NCBI RefSeq assembly: GCF_021545335.1
Contig: NZ_CP089312.1
Location: 5,766,001-5,830,000, forward strand
From: Streptomyces sp. GQFP
GTDB lineage: Bacteria > Actinomycetota > Actinomycetes > Streptomycetales > Streptomycetaceae
DNA length: 64,000 nucleotides
Reading direction: 5' to 3'
The notes under the pieces were generated by a model, which saw only the letters and a list, made by a program, of their open reading frames with translations, had not been told where the DNA came from and ran no database searches. Shown here in pieces: positions 25,015-33,449 of the stretch (position 1 is its first letter; each line of letters opens with the position of its first letter). Made by a program: the position numbers and the translations under genes.

Positions 25015-25787
25015 CGGGCGCCGCCGCCCAGCCAGTCGAGGTGGGACCCGTGGTCGCGCCCGCCCGCGCCGACGAGTTCTAGGAACGCGTGCTGGAGGGA
25101 GGGCGAGTCGCCCCGTACCTCGGCCAGCGACCCGTGCGCCCGGATGCGCCCCGCCGCCATCACCGCGACCCAGTCGCACAGCGACTCGACCAGCTCCATC
25201 ACATGGGAGGAGAAGACGACGGTGGCGCCGGAGGCCGTGTAACGCTCCAGCACACCCCGGATGATCTGCGCCGACACGGGGTCCACGCCCTCGAACGGCT
25301 CGTCGAGGAACAGGACTTCGGGATTGTGGAGGAGAGCGGCGGCGAGGCCGATCTTCTTGCGCATACCGGTCGAGTAGTCGACGACGAGCTTGTGCTGCGC
25401 GCCGGCCAGGTCGAGGACGTCGAGCAACTGGGCGGCCCGCTTGTCGACCTCGGAACCGGGCAGACCGCGCAACCGCCCCGAGTAGGCGAGGAGTTCACGC
25501 CCGGACAGCCGCTCGAAGAGCCGAAGCCCTTCGGGTAGCACCCCGATCCGCGCCTTCACCTCGACGGGGTCCCGCCACACGTCGTGCCCCACGACCTCCA
25601 CGGTGCCCTGATCGGGCCGCAGCAGCCCGGTCACCATGGAGAGAGTCGTGGTCTTCCCGGCCCCGTTGGGCCCGACAAGCCCCACGAACTTCCCCGCAGG
25701 CAACTCCAGATCAATCCCGGCAACAGCAACCTGCTGCCCAAACCGCTTCCAGAGCCCCTGCACGCGCACGGCAGCACCATCGACCAT
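25011..25787 (-). CDS. ABC transporter ATP-binding protein
   Basis: This 258-residue ATPase has Walker A GPNGAGKTTT, Walker B VLFLDEPFEGVDP, an H-loop at FSSHVMELVE, and the signature YSTGMRKKIGLAA (a variant of LSGGQ seen in CcmA/NatA-like exporters). It couples ATP hydrolysis to the permease encoded directly downstream with a 4-bp overlap. The substrate is unknown. Confidence 0.93.
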   Translation of the reverse strand: MVDGAAVRVQGLWKRFGQQVAVAGIDLELPAGKFVGLVGPNGAGKTTTLSMVTGLLRPDQGTVEVVGHDVWRDPVEVKARIGVLPEGLRLFERLSGRELLAYSGRLRGLPGSEVDKRAAQLLDVLDLAGAQHKLVVDYSTGMRKKIGLAAALLHNPEVLFLDEPFEGVDPVSAQIIRGVLERYTASGATVVFSSHVMELVESLCDWVAVMAAGRIRAHGSLAEVRGDSPSLQHAFLELVGAGGRDHGSHLDWLGGGAR

Positions 25788-25827
25788 GCGGTCACCATAT
25801 GGTTTTTACGGTGCGATGGAGGTTTTT

Positions 25828-25860
25828 AGGGGCGCGGGGAACTGCGCGACCAGCCCCCAC
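25828..25860 (+). repeat. Dispersed intergenic element, copy B
   Basis: AGGGGCGCGGGGAACTGCG followed by CGACCAGCCCCCAC lies between the ABC ATPase gene and the primase-like gene. It matches the other copies in this window. Confidence 0.75.
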
Positions 25861-25909
25861 CGGCCGGTAGTCGCCACACAACCGCAACCAGGTACCCCGA
25901 ACCGCGAAG

Positions 25910-26590
25910 TTACCGATCCCGCCCGCAAGCGTAAGCAAGCGGCGAGATCAACTCCTCCGCATCCGGCAGCCACCGATTCGCAGGCGTAGGCCGGCAGGCC
26001 CACTGCACAGCCCCCCGAGACCCGTACCGAGTAGGCGGAGCGGCCACATACGCCCCCTCCCCCAACGCGACCAGATCAAGAGACGCCGGCGCCCACCCCA
26101 ACTTGCGCACCAGATCAGGCACCTTCACCGAAGCCCCCGGCAACACAAAGAACCGCATCCGCCGATCCGGCGTCAACGTCACCGGTCCCAGCGTCAGTTC
26201 CATCCGCTCCATGCGCGCCAGCGCGAGGAACCCGGCAGTCTCAGGCACATCGATCGCGTCGAACGTGTGGCCGGTCGGCAGCAGGATCGACGCCGTCGGC
26301 TGCTCGGTCCACAGCCGGCGCGCGACAGTCGCACTGCCCGTGGCCTGCGTGATCCAGTCGGGCCGTGTCGGGTGTGCGCCGGGCAGCGCGCACGCGGCGT
26401 CGCCGCAGGAGCAGCGCTGCACCCCGTCGACTGCTTCCAGCCACGTACCGGGAAACACGTCCCAGTGGCGCTCTTCGGCGTAACGGACGGCGGTTTCCAA
26501 GAGGGATTCGCCGCGTTGCTTGGGGATTTGGGCAGCATCAGGGCCCGCGATGGTCTCTTCCACGATGAACTCAACTCTAGTGGGAATCAT
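25910..26590 (-). CDS. Bifunctional DNA primase/polymerase-domain protein (short)
   Basis: This 226-residue protein resembles the N-terminal prim-pol domain found in many Streptomyces proteins: LLETAVRYAEERHWDVFPGTWLE, CSCGDAACALPGAHPTRPDW and ILLPTGHTFDAIDVPETAGFLAL. The last segment corresponds to the region holding the catalytic D-x-D-like residues. The protein is small and has no helicase domain. Its cellular job is unknown. It is divergent from the NsdA-like regulator. Confidence 0.8.
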   Translation of the reverse strand: MIPTRVEFIVEETIAGPDAAQIPKQRGESLLETAVRYAEERHWDVFPGTWLEAVDGVQRCSCGDAACALPGAHPTRPDWITQATGSATVARRLWTEQPTASILLPTGHTFDAIDVPETAGFLALARMERMELTLGPVTLTPDRRMRFFVLPGASVKVPDLVRKLGWAPASLDLVALGEGAYVAAPPTRYGSRGAVQWACRPTPANRWLPDAEELISPLAYACGRDR

Positions 26591-26596
26591 GAGTTA

Positions 26597-26611
26597 CGCA
26601 TGTCACATGCG
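26597..26611. promoter_or_regulatory. 15-bp palindrome in a divergent promoter region
   Basis: CGCATGTCACATGCG has perfect 7-bp arms around a single base. It lies 7 bp upstream of the primase-like gene start, in the 279-bp region shared with the NsdA-like gene. It is a candidate operator; no regulator can be assigned. Confidence 0.45.
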
Positions 26612-26869
26612 CGGGGGAGGAGCATCGATTCCGCATCTGGGGCGCATGGATGCATGTACGGGGGCGCGCGGGAGGATCCGCGGCGGGCCTGGGTAGGCAG
26701 GTGAGGGGCTGGGCATCCGCCTTTACCCCGGCAATCCTCACATGCTTCGCATTTTCGGCATGCCTGCGGGGCATTGATCTTCAAGGCCGGATTCATTCGC
26801 TGGATCCGGGCACGGAAGACACGTCAACTCGGTGCGTGGGCAGGGCACCGCAGCCACAGGGGGTACGCC

Positions 26870-28255
26870 ATGGCCGCAAGGCCTCTCGTCGCGCGGCAGC
26901 CGAACGAACGGTTGCAGGCGCTCATCCAGGAAGCGGGCTGCTCGAACGCCGGGCTGGCCCGCCGGGTCAACATGTGCGGCGCCGAGCACGGCCACGATCT
27001 GCGGTACGACAAGACGTCCGTGGCCCGTTGGCTGCGCGGACAGCAGCCGCGGGGCCGGGCGCCCGCGATCATCGCCGAGGCCCTCGGCCGCAAACTGGGC
27101 CGTACGGTCACGATCGACGAGATCGGCATGGCCAACGGCAAGAACCTCGCCTCGGGCGTCGGGCTCCAGTTCTCCCCGACCGTCCTCGGCGCCATCGAGC
27201 AGGTGTGTGAGCTGTGGCGCAGTGACGTGGGCCGCCGGGACTTCCTCTCCGGTTCGTCCGTAGCCGCGTCCGCGCTTGTCGAACCCAGCCGTGACTGGCT
27301 GATCTCGTCCCCGGACTCCCAGGTGGCGCGCCAGGCGGGGCCGCGCGTGGGCCCGTCGGACGTGGCGGCGGTGCGCGCGATGACCCAGGCGCTCACGGAT
27401 CTCGACCACCAGTACGGCAGCGGGCATGTGCGTCCGGTCGTCGTGCACTACCTCAACAGTGTCGTCTCCGGGCTGCTGGCGGGCTCGTACCGGGAGGCGG
27501 TGGGGCGTGATCTCTTCGCCGCCGTCGCCCGGTTGACCGAACTCGCCGGGTACATGGCCGTCGACACCGGCCAGCCCGGGCTCGCCCAGCGCTACTACAT
27601 TCAGGCGCTCCGCCTCGCCCAGGCGGCCGGGGACAGAGGGTACGGAGGGTACGTACTCGCCGCGTCCATGAGCCATCTCGCCGCGCAGCTCGGAAACCCG
27701 CGGGAGATCGCGCAGTTGGCGCGGGCGGCGCAGGAGGGGGCGCGTGGGAGGGTCACCCCGCGCGCGGAGGCCATGTTCTACGCGGCGGAGGCCCGCGGGC
27801 ACGCGTTGATGGGCGACGCGCGGTCGGCCCAACTGGCGTCCGGGCGCGCGGTGAACGCCCTGGAGGCGGCCGATCCGGAGTCCGGGGACGACCCCGCGTG
27901 GATCGCGCACTTCGACGCGGCCTACCTGGCCGACGAGTTGGCGCACTGCCACCGGGACCTCGGCCAGGCCGAGGCGGCGGCGCGGTGCGCGCAGGAGTCG
28001 CTGGACGGCCACCCCGAGACGCGGGCGCGGCGCCGGGCCATCGGCCTGGTGCTGCTGGCCTCGGCGCAGGTCCAGCAGCGCGAGGTCGAGGAGGCCTGTC
28101 ACACGGGTCTGCGCGCGGTGGAACTCCTGGGCACCCTGCGCTCCAACCGGGGCGCCGAGTATCTGGAGGACCTGCAGCTGCGCCTGGAGCCGTACCGCGA
28201 CGAACCGGTGGTCCGGGAGTTCGGGGCACGGATGGATCTGCGTGCGGCGGCGTGA
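26870..28255 (+). CDS. NsdA-like regulatory protein (HTH plus TPR-like)
   Basis: This 461-residue protein begins MAARPLVARQPNERLQALIQEAGCSNAGLARRVN with an HTH-like N-terminal part (YDKTSVARWLRGQQPRGRAPAIIAEALGRKLGR). A long helical TPR-like region follows (LAQRYYIQALRLAQAAGDRGYGGYVLAASMSHLAAQLGNPREIAQLA). The architecture matches Streptomyces NsdA-type proteins, which affect differentiation and antibiotic production. I do not assign the nsdA name because several paralogs exist. The ATG at 26870 gives the conserved start. Confidence 0.85.
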   Translation: MAARPLVARQPNERLQALIQEAGCSNAGLARRVNMCGAEHGHDLRYDKTSVARWLRGQQPRGRAPAIIAEALGRKLGRTVTIDEIGMANGKNLASGVGLQFSPTVLGAIEQVCELWRSDVGRRDFLSGSSVAASALVEPSRDWLISSPDSQVARQAGPRVGPSDVAAVRAMTQALTDLDHQYGSGHVRPVVVHYLNSVVSGLLAGSYREAVGRDLFAAVARLTELAGYMAVDTGQPGLAQRYYIQALRLAQAAGDRGYGGYVLAASMSHLAAQLGNPREIAQLARAAQEGARGRVTPRAEAMFYAAEARGHALMGDARSAQLASGRAVNALEAADPESGDDPAWIAHFDAAYLADELAHCHRDLGQAEAAARCAQESLDGHPETRARRRAIGLVLLASAQVQQREVEEACHTGLRAVELLGTLRSNRGAEYLEDLQLRLEPYRDEPVVREFGARMDLRAAA

Positions 28256-28407
28256 CGGGAGCGTGATGGGAGCGTGATGGGAGACACAGCCGGAGGCTGA
28301 GTTGCTGGTGGGGCAGTGGTCTGGTCCTGTGCTGCGTGGAAAGGGATTCCGGGGACCCGGTAGCGTTAACCGACGATTCCGAAGGTCCCCCATTAGTTGG
28401 AGTCCCG

Positions 28408-30507
28408 GTGACGCAGAGTGGACAGGGCGAGGAGCCCTCGCCGCGCGTGGCGCGCGAAGGCATCGTGCTGCCCTCCGACGGCGGCGAACCGCTGCTGCCG
28501 GGCATGACGGGGGGAAGCGCCGCCCGGCCCGTCCCCGCACAGGCGCCGCCCCCGCCCCCGCCGACCCCGACCGGCGGTCAGGCCTGGGGCCAGCCGTGGG
28601 GCCCGGACATGAACCAGCCCCAGGGGCAAGGCCAGGGTCGGCATCAGGGCCCGTACGAGGGTCAATCTCAGGGCCAGAACCAGGGCCTGTACGAGGGCCA
28701 GACTCAGGGCCAGACTCAGGGCCAGACTCAGGGCCCGTACGAGGGTCAGAACCAGGGTCAGCCTCAGGGTCGGTACCAAGGGCAGCCCCAGGCCCAAGGC
28801 CAGGCGCAGGGCCAGGCGCAAGGTCAGGCACAGGGGCAGGGACAGTCTCCGGCGGCCGAGGGCTGGCCGGCGGCGCCCGACGCCCAGCAGCACCAACAGT
28901 GGGGCACCCAGGGGCAGTTCCAGCCCCAGCCCCAGAGCCAGCCCCAGCCTCAGCTGCAAGCGCAGCAGCCGCAGCAGCCGCAGCAACAGCCCGAGCAGCA
29001 GGCCTCGTCGGCACCGGCGTGGAACAACGACCCGAGGGCGACCGGGGATTGGCACCAGCAGCCCGGTTACGGCGCCCAGCCGACCCCGGGCGCCCCCCTC
29101 CCCGTACCGCACGCCCCGCAGGGCGCCGGGTCCGCGCCGCTGCCGCCCGCGGCCGGGGGCACCCCCATGCCGCAGCACCAGGAGCAGCAGCACCAGCAGC
29201 AGTCGTACGGCCAGGGTCAGCACGCTAACCCGTACGGGCCGTACGGCGGCGCCCCGTCCGCCCCGCTGCCCCCGGAGGGCGGTGCGGCCGTCCCGTACGC
29301 CGCCGCGCCCGGTGCACCGCTGCCGCCCGTCGACGAGGGCGCGACGCAGTACATACCGCCCGTTCCCGGCACCTCCGGCCCGGTCGTCGACCAGGCCACC
29401 CAGTACCTCCCGCCGGTCGCGGCGCACACCCCCGCACCCGCACCCTCACCCGCTCCCGCGCATGTCAACGAGGCGGCGACGCAGTTCCTGCCGCCCGTGG
29501 GACCCGGCGCGCTGCCGCCCGAGACGAACGCCGAGGCGACCACGTTCCTGGGCCGGGTGCCGCAGGCGGCCCCCGCCCATCCGGACGCCGAGGCCACGCA
29601 GTACATCCCGCCGGTGCCCGGAGGGCCGTACGGCGCCCCCGACGACCGTCAGCCGCCCTCCGCCTTCGACAACCTCTTCCGTGGCGGCCCGGGTGGCCAG
29701 GGAGCCGACGAACCGGCCGGCGCCACCCAGCAGTTGCCCCGCATCCAGCCCCAGCAGCCCGGCCCCCCGGCCTACGCCCAGCAGCCCTCGTACGGCTTCC
29801 CGAATGCCGCGCCCCACGCGCCCCACGCGCCCCACGACCTGGACGACCGACACGATGGGCGAGGTGGGGGCAGACGTTCGCGGGTGCCCGTCATCGCGGC
29901 CCTCGGGATCGGGATCGCCGTGCTCGGCGTCGGGGCCGGTGCCCTGCTGAGCAGCGGGGGCGGGGGCGGGGACAGTGACGACGACGCGGGCAACAAGACC
30001 GTCGCGGCGACCTCGGCCGCACCGGAGGAGTCCGGGTCACCGGCCGCCGACCCGGCCCAGGCGCAGGCCGTCGAGCTGGACAAGCTGCTCGCCACCAGCA
30101 ACAACAGCCGTGACGCGGTGATCAAGGCCGTGGCGGACGTCAAGTCCTGCACCAACCTCGGCCAGGCGGCCACGGACCTGCGCGACGCGGCCCAGCAGCG
30201 CGGCGAGCTGGTCACCCGGCTCGCGGCGCTCCCCGTCGACAAGCTCCCGAACCACGCCGCGCTGACCGCCGCCCTCACCAAGGCGTGGCAGGCGTCCCAG
30301 TCGGCCGACAACCACTACGCGGCCTGGGCCGACCAGGTGGCCGCCAAGAACGGCTGCAAGAAGGGCCAGGCCCGTACGACGGGCCAGACCCAGAACGGCA
30401 ACCGGCAGAGCGGGATCGCCACCACGCAGAAGGCCAAGGCGGCCGAGCTGTGGAACGCGATCGCGAAGTCGTACGGCCTGACGGAACGCCAGTCCACCCA
30501 GCTCTAG
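28408..30507 (+). CDS. Low-complexity Gln/Pro-rich membrane protein
   Basis: This 699-residue protein has a very long disordered cytoplasmic part. It starts with GQ/TQGQTQG repeats (about 70-165), then proline/glutamine stretches, then six variants of an ATQYIPPV motif (ATQYIPPV, ATQYLPPV, ATQFLPPV, ATTFLGRV, ATQYIPPV, ATQQLPRI). One transmembrane helix follows (VPVIAALGIGIAVLGVGAGALL), then an acidic linker and an extracellular helical domain with a conserved Cys pair (VKSCTNLG, KNGCKKG). The threonines in the repeats look like Ser/Thr-kinase sites. Function is unknown; signalling or envelope assembly is plausible. Confidence 0.85.
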   Translation: MTQSGQGEEPSPRVAREGIVLPSDGGEPLLPGMTGGSAARPVPAQAPPPPPPTPTGGQAWGQPWGPDMNQPQGQGQGRHQGPYEGQSQGQNQGLYEGQTQGQTQGQTQGPYEGQNQGQPQGRYQGQPQAQGQAQGQAQGQAQGQGQSPAAEGWPAAPDAQQHQQWGTQGQFQPQPQSQPQPQLQAQQPQQPQQQPEQQASSAPAWNNDPRATGDWHQQPGYGAQPTPGAPLPVPHAPQGAGSAPLPPAAGGTPMPQHQEQQHQQQSYGQGQHANPYGPYGGAPSAPLPPEGGAAVPYAAAPGAPLPPVDEGATQYIPPVPGTSGPVVDQATQYLPPVAAHTPAPAPSPAPAHVNEAATQFLPPVGPGALPPETNAEATTFLGRVPQAAPAHPDAEATQYIPPVPGGPYGAPDDRQPPSAFDNLFRGGPGGQGADEPAGATQQLPRIQPQQPGPPAYAQQPSYGFPNAAPHAPHAPHDLDDRHDGRGGGRRSRVPVIAALGIGIAVLGVGAGALLSSGGGGGDSDDDAGNKTVAATSAAPEESGSPAADPAQAQAVELDKLLATSNNSRDAVIKAVADVKSCTNLGQAATDLRDAAQQRGELVTRLAALPVDKLPNHAALTAALTKAWQASQSADNHYAAWADQVAAKNGCKKGQARTTGQTQNGNRQSGIATTQKAKAAELWNAIAKSYGLTERQSTQL

Positions 30508-30549
30508 CCGCCCTGCCGGGGGCGCGGCGGCGGCCGCGATGCGGGCTGG

Positions 30550-31860
30550 TCAGCCGTCCGCCGCGCTCTCCAGGAGCTTCGTCGTGTTGATGAAGCCCTT
30601 GCGGGCGGCGACGAGCCGGCCGTCGCGGACGACCTGGAGGGTCACCTGCGCGTTGACCAGGCGCGGGAAGCCGACCACCGACAGCAGGTCCTCGAAGCGC
30701 CAGCGCAGCGTCGGGGTGAGGCCGCCGGTGGTGACCTGGAGGCCGTCGTCGAGGGCCCGCCGGACGGTGGTCGAGGAGACCTCGCCGTCCAGTGACTCGA
30801 CGACCGTCCTCAGGACGGTGTACGCGATCCAGGTGGTCTGCACACCCGCGTCCTGAGGGTCGATGCGGTTGTCGTCGAACGCCTCTTCGCTGATGACCTT
30901 CTTCATGTCGTCCCAGCGGGCGTCACTGGCCACCGGGTACCAGCCGGTGATGTACGAGTCCTCGTACGGGCCGGACTTGCCGCCGTTCGCGTTGATCACG
31001 GTCTGGTCGACGCTGCCGAGCACGGCGGCGGTGCGCACGTCCGGGTAGTCCTCGCGGTCGCGCCGGAAGGAGTCCATGAAGGTGTTGGTCCGGTCCCCGA
31101 GCGCCGGCACCACACACCCCTCCTTCTCGTCCTCACTCTCGTCCTCGGTGTCCGTCGTACGTTCGAGGGCGAGCTTCGTCTGAGACCCGTACTCGGTGGC
31201 GTCCTCGGCGGCCAGCTGGTCCAGCGACTGGGCGTGCCCGCCGGCCTTCAGACCGGAGTCGAGGAGCTGCGGCAGCTGGTCGCCGGCGATGGTGTCGGGG
31301 CGTATCAGCGCGACGGGACCGCAGACGGCGGCGAGTTCCTTGCCGAGGCCGGCCAGGAGGGCGGGCGAGCCGCCGTTGACCGGGTAGGACATCGGGTTGG
31401 TGAACTCGTCGTTGGTGACGCCGTAGCCGCCTATGTACGGGATTCCGGCGGAGGCCAGCGGGCCCAGGAAGTCGTCGCCGAACTGGCTGTAGGAGCCGAC
31501 GACCGCGACGACGTCCTCGTCGGCGGCCCGCCGGGCGCACTTCGCGGCGGCCACCCGGTCGTTGTGGTCGTTGCAGGTCAGGACCTTGAGCTTGCGCCCG
31601 TTCAGACCGCCCTTGGAGTTGATCCAGCGGGCGTACGCCTGCGCCATGGCCGGCATGCCGGGCTTGTTGGTCGCGTTGGTGCCCTCCGGCGCCCAGGTCA
31701 TGACGGTGATGTCGCCGCTCCCGGAGTCGTCCGAGGTGCCCGGGATGACCCCGCAGCCGGCGGCCAGGGCCGCGCACACGGCCAGCGCGCTCATTCTGAA
31801 GGGGGTACGGAGGGTGGTACGGAAGGTGCTGCGGGGGCGTCGCCTGCCGGTCATAGACAT
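30550..31860 (-). CDS. ABC transporter substrate-binding lipoprotein (branched-chain amino acid type)
   Basis: This 436-residue lipoprotein has signal FRMSALAVCAALAAGC (lipobox LAAGC) and a type-1 periplasmic-binding fold: AYARWINSKGGLNGRKLKVLTCNDHND, VVAVVGSYSQFGDDFLGPLASAGIPYIGG. This matches the Leu/Ile/Val-binding superfamily. No permease or ATPase genes are adjacent, so it may serve a distant transporter or be a sensor. Start ATG 31860 (MSMTGRRR); ATG 31854 is also possible. A much longer upstream frame is not coding. Confidence 0.9.
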   Translation of the reverse strand: MSMTGRRRPRSTFRTTLRTPFRMSALAVCAALAAGCGVIPGTSDDSGSGDITVMTWAPEGTNATNKPGMPAMAQAYARWINSKGGLNGRKLKVLTCNDHNDRVAAAKCARRAADEDVVAVVGSYSQFGDDFLGPLASAGIPYIGGYGVTNDEFTNPMSYPVNGGSPALLAGLGKELAAVCGPVALIRPDTIAGDQLPQLLDSGLKAGGHAQSLDQLAAEDATEYGSQTKLALERTTDTEDESEDEKEGCVVPALGDRTNTFMDSFRRDREDYPDVRTAAVLGSVDQTVINANGGKSGPYEDSYITGWYPVASDARWDDMKKVISEEAFDDNRIDPQDAGVQTTWIAYTVLRTVVESLDGEVSSTTVRRALDDGLQVTTGGLTPTLRWRFEDLLSVVGFPRLVNAQVTLQVVRDGRLVAARKGFINTTKLLESAADG

Positions 31861-31971
31861 GCACGATTCCGCCACACAGCCAACCCAGGTGTGACCCGTG
31901 GTCAATATCCGGTGACGCCGAGGTGAATTACGGGGGCTGTTGTTCTCTTTTTCACAGGGAACGTACGATCG

Positions 31972-32472
31972 GTGACCGTGCAAGGTTCGGAAGACTCTTC
32001 CCGTCGCGGCCGTCGCTCCTCCACCATGGGCGGCATGCCACTCAACGACATGCCGTGGTGGCGCTGGCGCAGCAATGTGCGCTCCGCGCTGCACATGCTC
32101 TCCGACCCGGTGTTCCAGCGAGACGTCTGGCTGGCCGGCGTCGACGGATACGGGGACGTCACCGACGCCGTGTACCGCCTGGTCGAGGACACCTGGCTGG
32201 ACAGCTGGTCCGCCGAGAAATACGTCGGCACGATCTTCCGGGACTCCCAGGAGGCCGCCCTCGTCGACACCGCCGTGCTCCGCGTCCTGCGGATCATGCA
32301 CCAGGTCGGCCCGGACGCCCCCGTCTCGGCCTACCTCGACCACGCCGGCTGGCCGGAGGCGGTCCAGGCGGCCCGGGACGCCCACGTACGCCTGGCGACG
32401 AGCGACGGCGAGGAACCGGACACCCCGCCGCGCACGCTGGAGGTACTGCGGATACTGACGCGTTCGGCGTGA
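31972..32472 (+). CDS. Hypothetical protein
   Basis: This protein of up to 166 residues has the core MPWWRWRSNVRSALHMLSDPVFQRDVWLAGVDGYGDVTDAVYRLVEDTWLD, a helical, tryptophan-rich soluble domain. It also has SAEKYVGTIFRDSQEAALVDTAVLRVLRIM. I recognise it only as a type of protein common in Streptomyces, with no known function. The true start may be GTG 31972, GTG 31978 or ATG 32026. It lies 67 bp upstream of purU and may be co-transcribed with it. Confidence 0.75.
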   Translation: MTVQGSEDSSRRGRRSSTMGGMPLNDMPWWRWRSNVRSALHMLSDPVFQRDVWLAGVDGYGDVTDAVYRLVEDTWLDSWSAEKYVGTIFRDSQEAALVDTAVLRVLRIMHQVGPDAPVSAYLDHAGWPEAVQAARDAHVRLATSDGEEPDTPPRTLEVLRILTRSA

Positions 32473-32539
32473 GTAGTCGTACGTTCCGCGTGGCGGACGG
32501 GAGTCGGCCGGTCGGGGCGGATATGGGACCCTGTCCGGC

Positions 32540-33445
32540 ATGAACGAGCAGTCCAGCCAGGCGACGGCCCCCGCCGAGAAGCCCGGTACGAAGTCCGCAG
32601 AGCAGTACGTCCTCACCCTCTCCTGCCCCGACAAGCAGGGCATCGTGCACGCCGTGTCGAGCTATCTCTTCATGACCGGCTGCAACATCGAGGACAGCCA
32701 GCAGTTCGGCGACCACGACACGGGACTGTTCTTCATGCGCGTCCACTTCTCGGCGGAGGCGCCGGTGTCGGTGGAGAAGCTGCGGGCGAGCTTCGCGGCG
32801 ATCGGTGACGCCTTCCACATGGAGTGGCAGATCCACCGCGCCGAGGACCGTATGCGGGTCGTCCTGATGGTCAGCAAGTTCGGCCACTGCCTGAACGACC
32901 TCCTCTTCCGCGCCCGTATCGGCGCGCTGCCGGTGGACATCGCGGCGGTCGTCTCCAACCACACGGACTTCACCGAACTGGTCGCCTCGTACGACGTCCC
33001 CTTCGTCCACATCCCGGTGACCAAGGACACGAAGGCGGAGGCGGAAGCGCGCCTGCTGGACCTCGTACGCACGGAGAACGTGGAGCTGGTCGTCCTGGCC
33101 CGCTACATGCAGGTCCTGTCGGACGACCTGTGCAAGCACCTGAACGGCCGGATCATCAACATCCACCACTCCTTCCTCCCGAGCTTCAAGGGCGCGAAGC
33201 CGTACCACCAGGCACACGCGCGGGGCGTGAAGCTGATCGGTGCGACGGCGCACTACGTCACCGCCGACCTGGACGAGGGCCCGATCATCGAGCAGGAGGT
33301 CGAGCGGGTCGCCCACGACGTCACGCCCGACCAGTTGGTGGCCATCGGCCGCGATGTGGAGTGCCAGGCACTGGCCCGGGCGGTGAAATGGCATGCGGAG
33401 CGGCGGATCCTGCTCAACGGGCGGCGGACGGTGGTGTTCGCGTAA
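32540..33445 (+). CDS. purU: Formyltetrahydrofolate deformylase
   Basis: This 301-residue enzyme hydrolyses 10-formyl-tetrahydrofolate to formate and THF, supplying formate and balancing one-carbon pools. The N-terminal ACT domain (LTLSCPDKQGIVHAVSSYLF) is followed by the formyltransferase-like catalytic domain with SNHTDFTELV, the catalytic segment INIHHSFLPSFKGAKPYHQA, GATAHYVTADLDEGPIIEQ and a C-terminal DVECQALARAV. Length and motifs are standard. Confidence 0.96.
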   Translation: MNEQSSQATAPAEKPGTKSAEQYVLTLSCPDKQGIVHAVSSYLFMTGCNIEDSQQFGDHDTGLFFMRVHFSAEAPVSVEKLRASFAAIGDAFHMEWQIHRAEDRMRVVLMVSKFGHCLNDLLFRARIGALPVDIAAVVSNHTDFTELVASYDVPFVHIPVTKDTKAEAEARLLDLVRTENVELVVLARYMQVLSDDLCKHLNGRIINIHHSFLPSFKGAKPYHQAHARGVKLIGATAHYVTADLDEGPIIEQEVERVAHDVTPDQLVAIGRDVECQALARAVKWHAERRILLNGRRTVVFA

Positions 33446-33449
33446 ACCG

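Noticed and set aside
23380..25179. The long N-terminal extension of the ABC permease frame
   Set aside because: The extra 55 residues are Arg-rich text inside the ATPase gene; the GTG overlapping the ATPase stop is the logical start.
26738..29014. A 758-codon minus-strand ORF opposite the NsdA-like and low-complexity genes
   Set aside because: Its Pro/Gly/Arg-rich repeats mirror the GQ repeats on the other strand; there is no ribosome site or domain.
32473..32643. The very long minus-strand start of the substrate-binding protein frame
   Set aside because: The lipoprotein signal begins at MSMTGRRR (31860); the upstream part lies across two other genes and lacks coding character.
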